A stretch of DNA of 64,000 nt from Himantopus leucocephalus (GCA_003993805.1 RSEF01000019.1:2431766-2495765), one strand, 5' to 3'. Shown: positions 49,648 through 60,929, counted from the first letter of the stretch. Notes: a model not told the origin generated them from the letters alone. Program-made: numbers and translations.

Positions 49648-49969
49648 NNNNNNNNNNNNNNNNNNNNNNNNNNNNNNNNNNNNNNNNNNNNNNNNNNNNN
49701 NNNNNNNNNNNNNNNNNNNNNNNNNNNNNNNNNNNNNNNNNNNNNNNNNNNNNNNNNNNNNNNNNNNNNNNNNNNNNNNNNNNNNNNNNNNNNNNNNNNN
49801 NNNNNNNNNNNNNNNNNNNNNNNNNNNNNNNNNNNNNNNNNNNNNNNNNNNNNNNNNNNNNNNNNNNNNNNNNNNNNNNNNNNNNNNNNNNNNNNNNNNN
49901 NNNNNNNNNNNNNNNNNNNNNNNNNNNNNNNNNNNNNNNNNNNNNNNNNNNNNNNNNNNNNNNNNNNNN
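49648..49969. other. Assembly gap (322 N)
   Basis: A continuous run of unknown bases lies inside the CpG island, the usual place for GC-related sequencing dropout. The true length may differ from 322. It may hide the transcription start and a first coding exon. Confidence 0.98.
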
Positions 49970-50240
49970 GGCCCTTCCCGCCCAGCGCCGCCACGCACGA
50001 CGCCCCGGAGATGGCGGGTTCCCGCCCGCCGGAGCCCTCCCCGCCTTCGAGTGGGCTGCCCGCGCCTAGAAGAAGCTCTCAGCGAAGTGTGTAAGAGGCC
50101 GTTAAAAGCCCTGAATAGCCTCCAGCGGGGGAAGGGAGCGGGGGAACTGCGGGTGCCGCTGAGGAGAGAGAGAGCGAGACGCGCCCGCGCCCCGCCGCAC
50201 CGCTGAGGGGAGAGCCCGGCGCCGGAGGAGACGCGCTCAC

Positions 50241-50241
50241 C
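50241..50241 (-). other. Splice donor candidate, minus strand
   Basis: Read on the minus strand, GGCAGAAG is followed by GTGAGCGCG, with the last exonic base at 50241. The match to the vertebrate donor consensus (AG|GTGAGT) is excellent, and it sits inside the CpG island where a first exon would end. No coding sequence was recognised upstream of it. Confidence 0.4.
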
Positions 50242-50367
50242 TTCTGCCTCCGCCGTCCCCAGGCCCGGCGGCCGTCGAAGCCTTCCCGCGCCCGGCTCCA
50301 CCGGTGAGGGGGCAGACCCGCCGCGGCCCGGCCCGGCCGTTCCCTGAGGAGAGCGGCGAGGCGGCGT

Positions 50368-50377
50368 GCCCTCAGGC
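50368..50377. promoter_or_regulatory. TFAP2-like palindrome
   Basis: GCCCTCAGGC fits the TFAP2 consensus GCCNNNNGGC with the preferred Y/R flanks. It lies in the middle of the motif array in the CpG island. Confidence 0.35.
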
Positions 50378-50671
50378 CGGTGAGGGGAAGCGGCTGCGTG
50401 CGGCGCCGCGTTAACCCGCTCAGGGAGGTCTCCGAGACCGCGCAGTCCCTGAGGGGGTGCTGTGCTGGTAACGGGCGCTTCAGCCGGGCAGGCCCAACCC
50501 CGCGGCGCTGGCAGCACCTGTGAGCGGTGACCGCCTATGAGGTAATTTAATAGCATCAACCCAGCTGTGCTCCTGCTGTGGGGTTACCTCACGCCCCAGC
50601 GCAGCCCCAGTACAGGTGAATGCAGTTTATGTATTGAATTGAATACAAGAGTGAAACGTGAGTGAGCCCTC

Positions 50672-51119
50672 AGGGGTCGGTACGGGGACTGGGGCTGTTT
50701 TTTGTTGGTGACATGGGTGCTGGGATGGAGTGCACCCTCAGCGAGTTTGCTGACGACACCAAGCTGTGTGGAGCGGTCGACACGCTGGAGAGGAGGGATG
50801 GCATCCAGAGGGGCCTGGACAGGCTGGAGAGGTGGGCCTGTGCCAACCTCATGAAGTTCAATAAGGCCAAGTGCAAGGTCCTGCATGTGGGTCAGGGCAA
50901 TCCCAAGCACAAATCCAGGCTGGGCTGAGAACGGATTAAAAGCAGCCTCTTTCCTGTGAGGGCGGTGAGCCCCTGAACACCTGGAGGTGTTCAAGGCCAG
51001 GTTGGACGGGGCTTGGAGCAACCTGGGCTGGTGGGAGGTGTCCCTGCCCAGGGCAGGGGGGGTGGAACTAGGTGATCTTTAAGGTCCCTTCCAACTCTAA
51101 CTATTTGATGATTCTATGA
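50672..51119 (+). mobile_element. CR1 non-LTR retrotransposon, truncated and internally deleted
   Basis: CR1 elements are the dominant avian LINEs; they encode an endonuclease and a reverse transcriptase and are usually 5'-truncated. This copy starts inside the reverse-transcriptase frame. A plus frame (50662-50928) contains LSEFADDTKL, where FADD is the CR1 version of the catalytic YxDD motif, followed by MKFNKAKCKVLHVG, a conserved CR1 segment. Coding homology stops at about 50930. A jump then occurs to the element's 3' untranslated region (GGCGGTGAGCCCCTG, 50960), so several hundred bases of the usual element are missing. A second small deletion follows (about 50978), where the usual text up to the CTGGAGGTGTTCAAGG block is shortened. 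The 3' end GATCTTTAAGGTCCCTTCCAAC and terminal GATTCTATGA are intact. The copy is dead, lacking nearly all of its coding region. Confidence 0.95.
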
Positions 51120-51355
51120 CTTGAGCTGTGTAGCTCTGGTTCCCCATGGAACTGCTGCTGTACATCCATCCCAGGCAGCTCATGCAAACGTGTGCAGATG
51201 TGCCCTGGTCAAGCATGCACGAGGGAACAGGTACCTCCTGGAAACCATAATACTCCCATACAGTAGTGCCCAAGGTGTGCACTTGGTCCTGGGATTACAG
51301 GGCTTGCATCTGCTGCTCCACTGCAGCCCAGCTGCACATCAGGCTCTCACGGGAG
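51120..51355. other. Noncoding sequence between CR1 and poly(A) run
   Basis: Unique sequence with moderate GC content. No gene was recognised and there is no clear poly(A)-signal arrangement that would make the following A-run a retrocopy tail. Confidence 0.5.
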
Positions 51356-51391
<36 letters not shown>

Positions 51392-51392
51392 N
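51356..51392 (+). repeat. Poly(A) run of 36 ending in one N
   Basis: Thirty-six A residues (51356-51391) are followed by a single N at 51392. The N suggests unresolved homopolymer length or a contig join. It could be the tail of an unrecognised retrocopy, but no retrocopy body is recognisable upstream. Confidence 0.9.
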
Positions 51393-54020
51393 GTCCAAAA
51401 TTGCCCCAAAGCACAGTGCAAGTTCTTGAAACGTGCCCATGCAGGTGTCTGCAAGGGCAACAGATGGCACGGTATGGGAAATGCTGGATGTGTGGTAGGT
51501 TTTCTAGTGTTTTTCATAGCAAGTCAGTTTGTAGTTGTGTGAATGGCATATCAGCCTTACCATCTGAAAGGGCTACAGGAATAACCTCTGTGCCTTTTAA
51601 GTACTTGTTAAAAAAGGAATATCTCTAAGCTAAAGAGAAGGATGTAATATCTGTGACTCTGAAAGAGGTTTTAAAAAATTACCTGCTGTTGGAATGCAGT
51701 AGGGAGGAAAAACCCTCCTACAATTTTATTAAAACTTGTTACAAATGGTGAGTGCAATCATCCATCACCTTGTATAGATTACTTTTTCTTCTCTTCAGTG
51801 TGAGAAATGAAACCACTTGTTTACTGTAGCAGTAATACACAGAAAACTCCTTTCAAAGCTCCCAGCTGTGCCCTGTCTGCCACTCCCTAAGGAAGGGACA
51901 AAAAAAAAATCACCCAAAAAAGCCAGCCAACAGGTTCAGATGCCAATGGTCTGATAGTAGGCTGCACGTGACTGGTCTTGCTTGTGCAGTACAGAAGTAC
52001 TTGAAGGAGGGGAGTGTTGTGTGAGCGGTTTTCAGTCTCACTGATACAGGTTCCTTGGCTGTCTTGGGGTGGATGGAGCAGTGGAGGACCGCAGGGCTCC
52101 TCCGTGAATGGTGTTAGAGACTGTTCTGTGACATGAAGGGGAAGCATGATTCTCTTATGAGTCAAGGACAGCAAAACCCTACAAACCACTTCAGATTAAT
52201 GTCTGTATTTGCTGCAAAAAGTCAGGAAAAGGTCATTTTATTTTTATAAACACATAGAAAAATTGAAACATCTGGAATCTTCAGTGTTTCTTTGAACACA
52301 GTGTTGTTAGTGTAAGCTTAGTGGAGCCTATGAACTTTAACTAGTGCTTTGCTGTTAATTGGGGTCACTGAGGTCACCCAGATGACTTGGACTTCTTCCT
52401 TTGGTGTTGTTAGGAATTCTGGCTTCAGAACAGCCTACTTGCTATTGACGGAGGTAGCTTACCAGCTGACTATGTACAAAGGCTTTTAATAAATAGATTG
52501 AGTCTCGTTCTAAAGCATATGCTAGTTCAGCCCTGAATTGTTGGAGTCAGTGGAGGAAATATGGGTGGATTTTTTTTTCCTGAATGATTCAGGAGTTTAC
52601 AGAAGAGGAATCATTGTACTAAATAATAATAAAAATACAACACTATGAACTACTTTAGAAATACTTCATGATTAAAATATACTTTTCTACTCAGAAATCA
52701 TTAGAACAAGAACCGAACACACAGTGAACCTTCTGCGCTTTATTACTACCACCATTAATATTTGCAGAAATTTCCAACTGCTTCAACCATTTGTTCTGGC
52801 ACTAAAAAGGAAAGCTTTGATTTCTAGTGGTCTCAGCTAAAAACACCAAGTTGTTCTGTGAACAACAGAGCTAATGGAGTCGAGCTTCCTATGAAGTTGA
52901 GCTTTTTGTTCCTTTTTTTCCTTTCTCTTTCCACACAGAGTAACTGCAGCCTCCTTCTGTGTCCTTTGTGAGAGCCACATTGAGCAAGACAGTGACCCTC
53001 AAGCAGAATACGTAACAACTGAGATGCACTTCCCTTTTCCCTGGCAGAGGTACTCATTTGGGTCCCTACTCTAGCTAGATACTAATTGCCATAAAATTTG
53101 TAGGAATGTAATTATCTTTGAATTATCTATTCCTATGTAAGATTTTGTTAAAATAGGCTACCAGGCTTGTAAGTTTCTGGGGGGTTGGTTTGGTTTGGTT
53201 TGGTTGTTCTGGAGGTGGATTGACAATGTGGTCACAAAGGCCTGTTTTCTTCAGGAGATTAGGTCACTGGATTTAAGCAGCTCAAGTTTCTAGTCATTAT
53301 CCTGGGAACTTCAATTATATTTTCAGGACATTCAGGAATGAATAATGCTTCCTCACTATCAAACAGCCACTTTACACATGGGGTTTAAAGAAGCGTAATG
53401 CGCTGAAGGGAGCCCACAGTGTAGCATAACTGAATGATCAAGCATCCACAAGAATTTTACAGCCTGGGGTAAGAGGACAATGCACTTGATCTAAGTCTCT
53501 CTCCACAGCTGTGGAGGGCTGCTGAGGTAGCTAGTACTCACCGCCTACTTCTAAAGGGATTTGAAGTTTCTAGGACTGCACTGTCTCTCCCACAGGTAGT
53601 CGTGGCTTTGTGCTGGGTAGGGAGCTCCTGCACTCAGCATCATCCTCAGCCCCAGCTTGCTGGGGATTGTTATTGCTGCAGAAGCTCTGATAGCATCAAA
53701 CTTGCAACTGATGGAGGGGATGTTCCTTGCTGCAGCTTCTGCTGATGTTTTAGCTCTTTTGGAAAAGTAGCAGCAGCCTAAAAGTTCATTCATAAGTCCC
53801 TATAACCAAAACAAACTAGTTCTCTATGGCTCTCTCTCACAGTATGCCGGCAGTTTGCCATCTCTGACAGAGTGGCCACACTAGCCAGGTAACATAAACT
53901 TAGTTTCCTGTCCAGACATTCCCAAGCACCAGCGCAAATACTATTTTAAAGTTGCAGAGAACACATCATTTTAATAAAAATATCACAGCTTCCTTCATGC
54001 AGATGGGACCTGAGTGGTCC
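51393..54020. other. Noncoding stretch, nothing recognised
   Basis: AT-leaning unique sequence. The only simple repeat is a GGTTT run at 53183-53205. No exon was recognised. Confidence 0.5.
53183..53205. repeat. (GGTTT)n short microsatellite
   Basis: About four to five units of GGTTT are read directly from the sequence. Confidence 0.85.
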
Positions 54021-54266
54021 TCACTTGCACTCCCTTCCCCACNAGCCAAGTGCCCTTCCTCACTTGCACTCCCTTCCCCACTGGACTGCTACCATGGGAC
54101 AGTTCTCTTCCCACCCACGAGCAAGTACACACAGAGAGCTCTGCTTCTGCTCCCTGTTCTCANTCACTTGCACTCCCTTCCCCACTGGGCTGCTACCATG
54201 GGACAGTTCTCTTCCCAGCCATGAGCAAGTACACACAGAGAGCTCTGCTTCTGCTCCCTGTTCTCA
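54021..54266. repeat. 104-bp tandem duplication with Ns at the joints
   Basis: Two 103-base copies (54060-54162 and 54164-54266) start TCACTTGCACTCCCTTCCCC and end CTGTTCTCA. They differ at only three sites that I can see (near 54085, 54114 and 54118). A partial third copy of the first 22 bases lies at 54021-54042. Single Ns sit exactly at the ends of units (54043 and 54163). This may be a real recent tandem repeat or contig ends joined without trimming their overlap. Confidence 0.9.
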
Positions 54267-54604
54267 GGGATTTGGCTTTCTAACATTACAAGAACATGCA
54301 AGGAATAAAAGAGTAATAAAATCTTGGCACTTCCTTAGGATTGTTTTTCACCAGATCTCTGCTGCATTATGTGTGGCCTGTGATTGTAAAGTCATTTTGC
54401 ACTTACAAATATTTTCTGTTAGAAATGCTTTAGCCAGTCACTTATTTTCAAGTGTTTGGTAATTTTTTTGTACTTTTCTATTTTAAAAAATCTATTGATC
54501 TAAATATGCCAGAATACAGGGCTGAATTTTCAGTGCAGAAGTTATTTATATATGCTGCAAAAGAGATTAGTATCACGCTTAATATAAATCCCTTTTTTCC
54601 TTTT

Positions 54605-54705
54605 AAAGCTCTTATGATGTAGGTACAAGCTGTACTATACAAATGGGGAAAATGAGGACATGGGGAAAATAAATTACTGAAGACCATGCAAAATTAGCAA
54701 TGGTT
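54605..54705 (-). repeat. MIR/L2-type ancient repeat fragment, reverse orientation
   Basis: TACTATACAAATGGGGAAAATGAGG then TGGGGAAAATAAATTACTGAAGACCATGCAAAATTAG follows the reverse-complement core (TTTTACAGATGGGGAAACTGAGG, AGGTTAAGTGACTTGCCCAAGGTCACACAGCTAG) with substitutions throughout. Confidence 0.58.
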
Positions 54706-57700
54706 CTGATTATCTCTAAGTATTCTGTTGCTGTTATCTCAGGAAGGAGGGGGAAAGAGAAAGTGTATATTTATTTCAAAAGCTTCAGATCACTGAAGAA
54801 GGAAACTGCTTTCTGATTGCCTGGCAGGAATGACTGTTGGAGGGCATCGCTGCAACTCCTTTGTTGTGCGGCAGTTCTTAAATTCCATTACTCATTCTGC
54901 TACTTTCATTGTTTCTTGCCTAAATGCAGGCCCTAGCCCTTGATTCGCTTTGGTGGATCACTAATACATGGGGTGTTGTGGGGCACTGTCTGCCCAGGGG
55001 CCTCCTACTACATGGCATGGCTTTTGGGGCTGAGCCGTATGGAGCAAGGACATTTCATTTCCCTGCACGGTCCTGCACACACCCATTAACCAGTACCTTC
55101 ATTCTCTCTGCTCTGAACTGGGAGGACTGAAAAATGGCCCAACCTTTTTTTCCCCCTTATTCCCCATCTCTGTCCCTACTATTCTGAAATAACTAATAAT
55201 CCCCAGTCCCATTTCAAAGGGATATACACCTCCTTGTGCTACTGCTTTACTTACTGAGAAGGAAAGCTTTACTTACTTTCTGAAGGAAACCTTTTCATTA
55301 AACCAATTTCAGCACGCTCTATTTAATTTTTCAGAGATTCTGTGAGAGAGAGGGAGATAAGTGACATAGGCTATTTATTGAACCAGTCCAAAATACAACA
55401 ATTTACTTAGAATCAAGTACTGAAAATTTTAACTCAATTGAAAGGATTAATTAGGTCTTCGTAACTCTGCTCCTACTGAATAATACACGTGATGTGAGGG
55501 GAAAGAGGCAAGTATTTGAATAATGGAAGAATAGCTGGTTACTAGTTGCTCACCATCTGGTCAGAGTGAGTGCTGACCTTGACTTGGACCACCTCCCTGC
55601 CCCCAGAAAGACCCTACTTCTTGTTTTTAGTTATTTTCCTCATCAGTTTTGCAGTTTCCCTTTACACTTCTTCCCTGATTTAAGCAGTTTCAACTGGTAT
55701 TTTTCTCAAAGCACACCAGCCCTCTCCCACCACTCCACTATGTTTCTAAAGAGGAGGAGGAAAATTTTTCTTGAGGGGACTCTTCAGTCACAAGTTGTAC
55801 TGGAAATCCCTTTTCCCTTCAGGAGCTTGTTGCTCTGCTGCTTTGTCCCACATTCCTGCTCACCTTAGCCTGTATATTTGGGATTCTCCCTCATGTCTGG
55901 AGAAAAGGCTTGCTATCATTCCAGCTGCGCTTGAGCCTGTGTGGTCTGAAGCAATCATTTTATTTAAGCTGCAGTTTAAAAATAAAATCCTCTCCACAAT
56001 AATTACAGTGTTGCATTAGAAAATACTGGATGTCTACACATTGCATACATAGACTGTACTCTCTGCACTGAGATAGCTGCACCATCTGCTCTCCTGCTCC
56101 CTGTTCTTACTCCTGCAGACATTAGATAAACATGTTGAGAGAGCAGCAGGCTGTTTTCAATCATGACATATCTGAGCTGTGTTTAAAGTCAAAAGCCTTT
56201 ATTTACAGCTCGGTGAAGAGAGAGGACTCATAATCAAGGGCAATAAACTAGATCCATAGCAGTTTAATGGTTCAAAGGGATGGGAGCCATATATGTCAAA
56301 CCTGTCACTTCTTTAAAATGGAGAAGGCTCCAGAAAGAGAAGAGGGGATGCAATGCTTCCTGGTTACCATGAGATGGCTTTCAGTGGTTTTGGAGGCACA
56401 GCAGTGGGGCCAGCATGCACTGCTTCTCATGGATGTCATAGAGTGGCTTGAAAAGAAATTCACTGGCTTTTACTCAATGCATAGTGCTGAAGCAGCATGA
56501 GATGGTGGCAGGAATACTTGAAGGAGGACATTCCTCCCTGGGATAAGAAGCCACAGGTGCTCTTAGTAGAAAAATGGATGTTAGGTCTTCCTCCATGCTT
56601 GGAAAAGAAGGGAGAGCAATGAAAAGGAAGGGGTAGTGGCAGGATGGTCCTATAATGGCCTAGACGTAAATCAATGTGTCTCATGCCTCCCTGCAGAAAC
56701 CCACAGAATTCAGTGTCCACCTGTGAACATGAAGTCACTCTTTATCAACTTAGTCAGTCCAATACCAGCACAGAGTACTTACAACAACATGGATTAGCTT
56801 CTACATCTCAACTAATAATCTAAGTCCTATCTGAACCTGGGCACTGACTGGGCCTACCCCAAGGTGAAGACGTAATGGTGTTCAGTCGACTCTTCAGTGC
56901 TGTGAATGCAGGAATAGGGTTAACGTGAAGTTTTAAATGTGTTGGACTGGTTGATTCATCTTTGCAGGAGTTGTAATGGCTCAGGGATTCAGTCTCCTGG
57001 TTTAGAGCTAGTGCTTATACCGAGGTAATTGAGTGGCCAAGCTGATCTAGGAAAAGACTCCTACAACACAAGCATGCAAAAAATCCCAAAGCCAGGTTTT
57101 TCAACCTGAGGTTCTTGAGCAATGCATGTGCATTTTCCCCTGCTCATTCCATCAACCTTTCTAATTTTACTTGTTTTCTCTCTAATACTTGGAATTCAAT
57201 TGTACTGATTTCCTGAGCATTAAACATACATGAATGTTCCCTTAGTCTGCTTAATGGCCCTAGCAAAAAGTGTCTCGACTCATTGGCAATGCAATTGGAG
57301 CAATCACTGAACACAATCTACTCTTTCAGGATTGGATGTTGGAAACAGCTATTTTTTTTACAGTGAGTGAGCGCGCAAAGTTATATTAGAAATGGCTCCT
57401 GAGAAGTGACAAATGGGCTTCAAAACGCAGCATAATGATCATTACAAGATGGGGTTGTGTTTTGTTCTTGAACTGCTATGCAAGTTCTATTGAGATGGGA
57501 GTAAAGATCCTAGAGAGTGAGGCTTCAGTAGCCAACTGGAACCTGTTTGGGCTTTGGCCATGAGGCGCTCATGAACTTTAAGCCCCATATTTCTATGATG
57601 GTGCTAAGAAAGGATGGTGTGACTGAGGTGGATTGGTGAAAAATGTTTTAGAAAAGCTAAAGATGCAGAAATCTCCAAGCCTGAAGCATGTCACAGCCAC

Positions 57701-60700
57701 AGCCTTGCAGTTCCTGGTGGTCTAGTGGCTGTGACATTGCAAAATCTCAGAAGTCTGAATTCAAGTTAATGGTGGGCTGACAGTCAATTTCTAAATTCTC
57801 TCTCGGTTTCTGCTGACTGAAGCTGTTCTTGCACCAAACGCTACATCCTATTTACACTTTTCTGCCAGAGATTAATAAAATGGGTCTTGTAGCTGAGTCA
57901 TAACCTAAAGTGCCAAAGACACTGTTACTTTAGACTGGACCTATTCAGTCAAGCTGAGCAGAGTTTCTTCACTCTGCTTCAGGACCATATCCAAAGCTGT
58001 TCCCAGCTGGTTTCTGCTCTCTGCAGGTCTACCAGTGGTTCTGTCTATAGGAATTTTCTACTCTCTTGAGCTTCATCAAGGGAGTCTGTTTGCCACTAGT
58101 AGGTTCTCTGCAATCTGAAAGTCCGTATCTGATCATTAAAACAGGCGGGGGATATTCTTCTTCCTAAGCTCAGTGTACTGTCTCTATTATTATATGGTGC
58201 TTCTTTGCCTGCTCAGGACAGGCAGCGTCAGCATCTGCAGGGAGGTCCTGCAGTGTAGCACTATGTGGATATGGACTCCTGCCCTGGGTTCATTTGTAGC
58301 CGATGTACAGAAAGCAATAAAGGAAAACTTTCCCCTTCGTCCATCAGTATACTGATCATTCCTCCTCCTGGTGTGACTAGCTGAGAAGGCGGGACTCTCC
58401 CAAAGTCACGCTCATCAAATGCAGTCTGAGCTCTGGAGGGAGCCCTGGGTTAGAAGGCACATTTGTGACATGCACCGTGCCTCCCAGACTTAAAGCCTTG
58501 ATTGTCCATATTAGTCCTCTGAGAGAGGAGAAATCGTCTTCGCCTGCAGAGGAAGAAGTGTAATGCCCTGTGTCCAATTTTCTTTTCATTGCTGTTTTTA
58601 TTATGGAAACAAAATGTTCACTGATTCTAAAATGAAAATGGAGAAAGCTAATTTTTGTAGTTCTTGCTAATAAAATTCTTAATGTGCTCTTCTCCCATTA
58701 TCATAAAGATTGTTATGGTTTACTTTATCTCTGGAATCTTATTATTTTCCCCAGAATTCATGGGCATTCCTTGTCTTCAAAACTATTTTCATCTATTGAG
58801 ATATTCCTCCTTTATCTTATCTTCGTCCTCATAGTTAGTGTGAACATATCTTTATTATCCTACTTCTGTTGTCATAAACAATAAGTGGCTATTGATCACA
58901 AAAGCTTTAGGGTCTTTAAGAAGACGAGGCAGCAAAACTGCTGGAAGCACTGGTTAAGAGTCTAAAGAAGAAAATATGGGATTACAAGTAACCAAAAAAT
59001 CTGATAGATAGCAAGGTAATACAAACCCAATTAAAAATTAGTAATTCCAGTAGTATTAAGAAGTGTCAGCTTAATTTGCTATATTGTAAATGCTGCAAAT
59101 AATACACTGAGCTGAGGCCCTGTCCATACTGGTAAAATGCAGGTCAGGCATGTACATCAAATGTTATATGGTTCAGGGATGGGTGAAGTATAATCTGGCT
59201 GTACTGGAACCAGTCTGACGGCACTGCCTCATGCCTGAGCGCACTTAAAAATGGGTTTCAGTGAGGGTTAAAGGGCTCCTCTCCGTTCGTAAGCTGCTTT
59301 TCCCTCTAGAAATATTTTGTACCTTTTAAGTACCTAAGCAAAACTAAAACGATGCAGTTGCAAAGATTTGTTGGGGAACCCCCCCTGAGCTGGTTTGCAC
59401 TAACATCTGTGATTTACAAGCACAAGAATTGTTCTGAGAGCAGGAAAGGTGAGTGTGGCCTACAACTCAGCTCCTGGTAAAGAGGTGGGACACAAAGCCA
59501 CTGATATTCTCAAAAGTGACAATGGCAGGACCACTGACAATGGTAGGGCCTCTTTACAGCGATTATTTGCATCCCCAGAAAAACAAGAAAACAAGCACAG
59601 GAATCCAGAATTATTTTTACCTCATATTGCACTTGCAAAGTGCAAGAAGACTGGAGTGTGTGGCCCAGCCCTTGCACATGTATGGTGGTCCCACTGACCA
59701 GCTACAGAGCCAAGGTGTACACAGAAACTGTTAAACTTGTCACAAGGTGTACCACCACTCAGGCACACTTTCATTCATGGGCTTCTGCCATTGCCCTTGT
59801 TTGAGCTGGTCTAATAGTCCTGGCTGGTAACGAAAGGAGGCAATACAATTCATCTTAAGGCACTGACGCCTGTTTGACTGTATCTAGGTAGCAATTTAAC
59901 AAAAGGAGAGAATCAGAATTGTCAAGGAATTCTGTGAATTTGACTTCTGAAATCCTAAAACTTTTATCTGTCCTTTCCTGGAATGGCAGCAGGAGCCTAG
60001 TGGTAAGTATGTCATGAAGAAAGACTGAGACACCTCTAAGCTGTGCGCTCCCACGCTGGAATTCACCTTGTGTTTCCTTTTGACATCTGGCTGAATGAGT
60101 TGCCTTCTCCTGGAATAACCTGAAAGCTGGCAGCTAGATGGGAGCCTGAGCAGTGATGGATTGCCCAGGCAGCCACAGCGACTCCAGTGTCAGTGGGTGA
60201 CGAGGCAGCTGGAATCCTTTGTTTTCAAAATGTCCCCTCCATCTCCTCTGAGCCATCAGGACACGCAAAGCACATGAAGTACAGCATGAATCAGGCCAGC
60301 TTTGCTGACAGCACATGCTGACAGCAGGCTCTCTGGTTCAGACCCTCACTCCCGCCGTTAATCTTTCCTGCACCAAGCCAAATGCTCACAGTGGCTTTTC
60401 CTCACCCTGTCTCTGTTGAAAGCAAACTGTTACAACTGCTGCTGAGGTGAGAAGGAGAGGACACGGCAGCCTGTGCGTCAGAGAATCTAATCAGCACCAG
60501 AAGGGAGAAAATGCAGCCCCTGTCCTGCATGAGCAAGGCTGGCCTCCGTGAACATTGCTATGGCAACCTCAAGCTCTTGGGTGACTTGATGCCATCAGTG
60601 AAACCTGTAGGTTGTACTGGCTATGAGGAAAGTGCTTGCAGGCCCTCGTCGCTATTCCTTTTCCCCACACCATTGAACTCGGACCACCACTGAACTTGCC

Positions 60701-60929
60701 AGCTGCTGTGGAGCACAGGCTGTGAGGTTCCTGGAGACATAAGCTTTTCTGTATTTTTTTCATTATAGCAGTTTCTGCTATAATGTCCACACATTGCTAG
60801 TACAGAAAAAGACAACAGAAGGATGAAAGCTAATTTTAGCTGTTGGCAAAAAATGGTGGAGGCTCTCTCCATGCTGGCAGTAGTTCACTTGACATGTGAT
60901 TAATGGTGGTTAGTGCAGGCACAGCCAAA
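54706..60929. other. Noncoding stretch with one RFX-like site, otherwise nothing recognised
   Basis: Unique AT-leaning sequence. Open frames (for example 55566-55868, 56267-56500 and 60134-60316) are short, without domains or splice support. A 13-bp fragment between CAG at 59988-59990 and a GTAAGTAT donor at 60004 is too small to call an exon. Confidence 0.5.
60554..60567. promoter_or_regulatory. RFX X-box-like palindrome
   Basis: ATTGCTATGGCAAC differs from the X-box palindrome GTTGCCATGGCAAC at two positions and keeps a perfect right half-site GGCAAC. RFX factors bind such sites in ciliary and neural gene regulation. A half-site ATGGTAAC recurs at about 61028. Confidence 0.35.

Larger units (their letters stand above)
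50155..50460. repeat. Six-copy CC(N)nTGAGGRG motif array in CpG island
   Basis: TGAGGRG starts at 50160, 50204, 50305, 50345, 50381 and 50450, each preceded within 1-2 bases by CC or CCG. Spacings are irregular (44, 101, 40, 36 and 69 bases), so this is not a clean minisatellite. The CCCTGAGG form resembles a TFAP2 half-palindrome, and some copies form CCG|GTGAGG, a splice-donor look-alike. Confidence 0.6.
49200..50550. promoter_or_regulatory. CpG island, probable promoter (interrupted by a gap)
   Basis: GC content and CpG density jump here relative to everything else in the window, with many CGCG/GCGC words at 49210-49290, 49470-49520 and 49970-50530. It is the only CpG island in 64 kb and in birds such islands usually mark promoters, often TATA-less. 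I see no TATA box. On the minus strand GGCAGAAG meets GTGAGCGCG (last exon base 50241), a very good first-exon donor. On the plus strand CCG|GTGAGG donors occur at 50304 and 50380. Sequence between about 50241 and 50550 has no minus-strand ATG, compatible with a 5' untranslated exon. Direction is therefore unresolved and could be bidirectional. Open frames running through the Ns are artefacts. Confidence 0.75.

Noticed and set aside
49557..50559. Long open frames (145-322 codons) on both strands through the CpG island
   Set aside because: They are open only because they run through 322 unknown bases, and the readable ends are low-complexity, arginine/proline-rich CpG-island translation.
50662..50928. 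Host gene with a reverse-transcriptase-like frame
   Set aside because: FADDTKL and the following residues, with the adjacent CR1 3' tail, identify it as a CR1 remnant.
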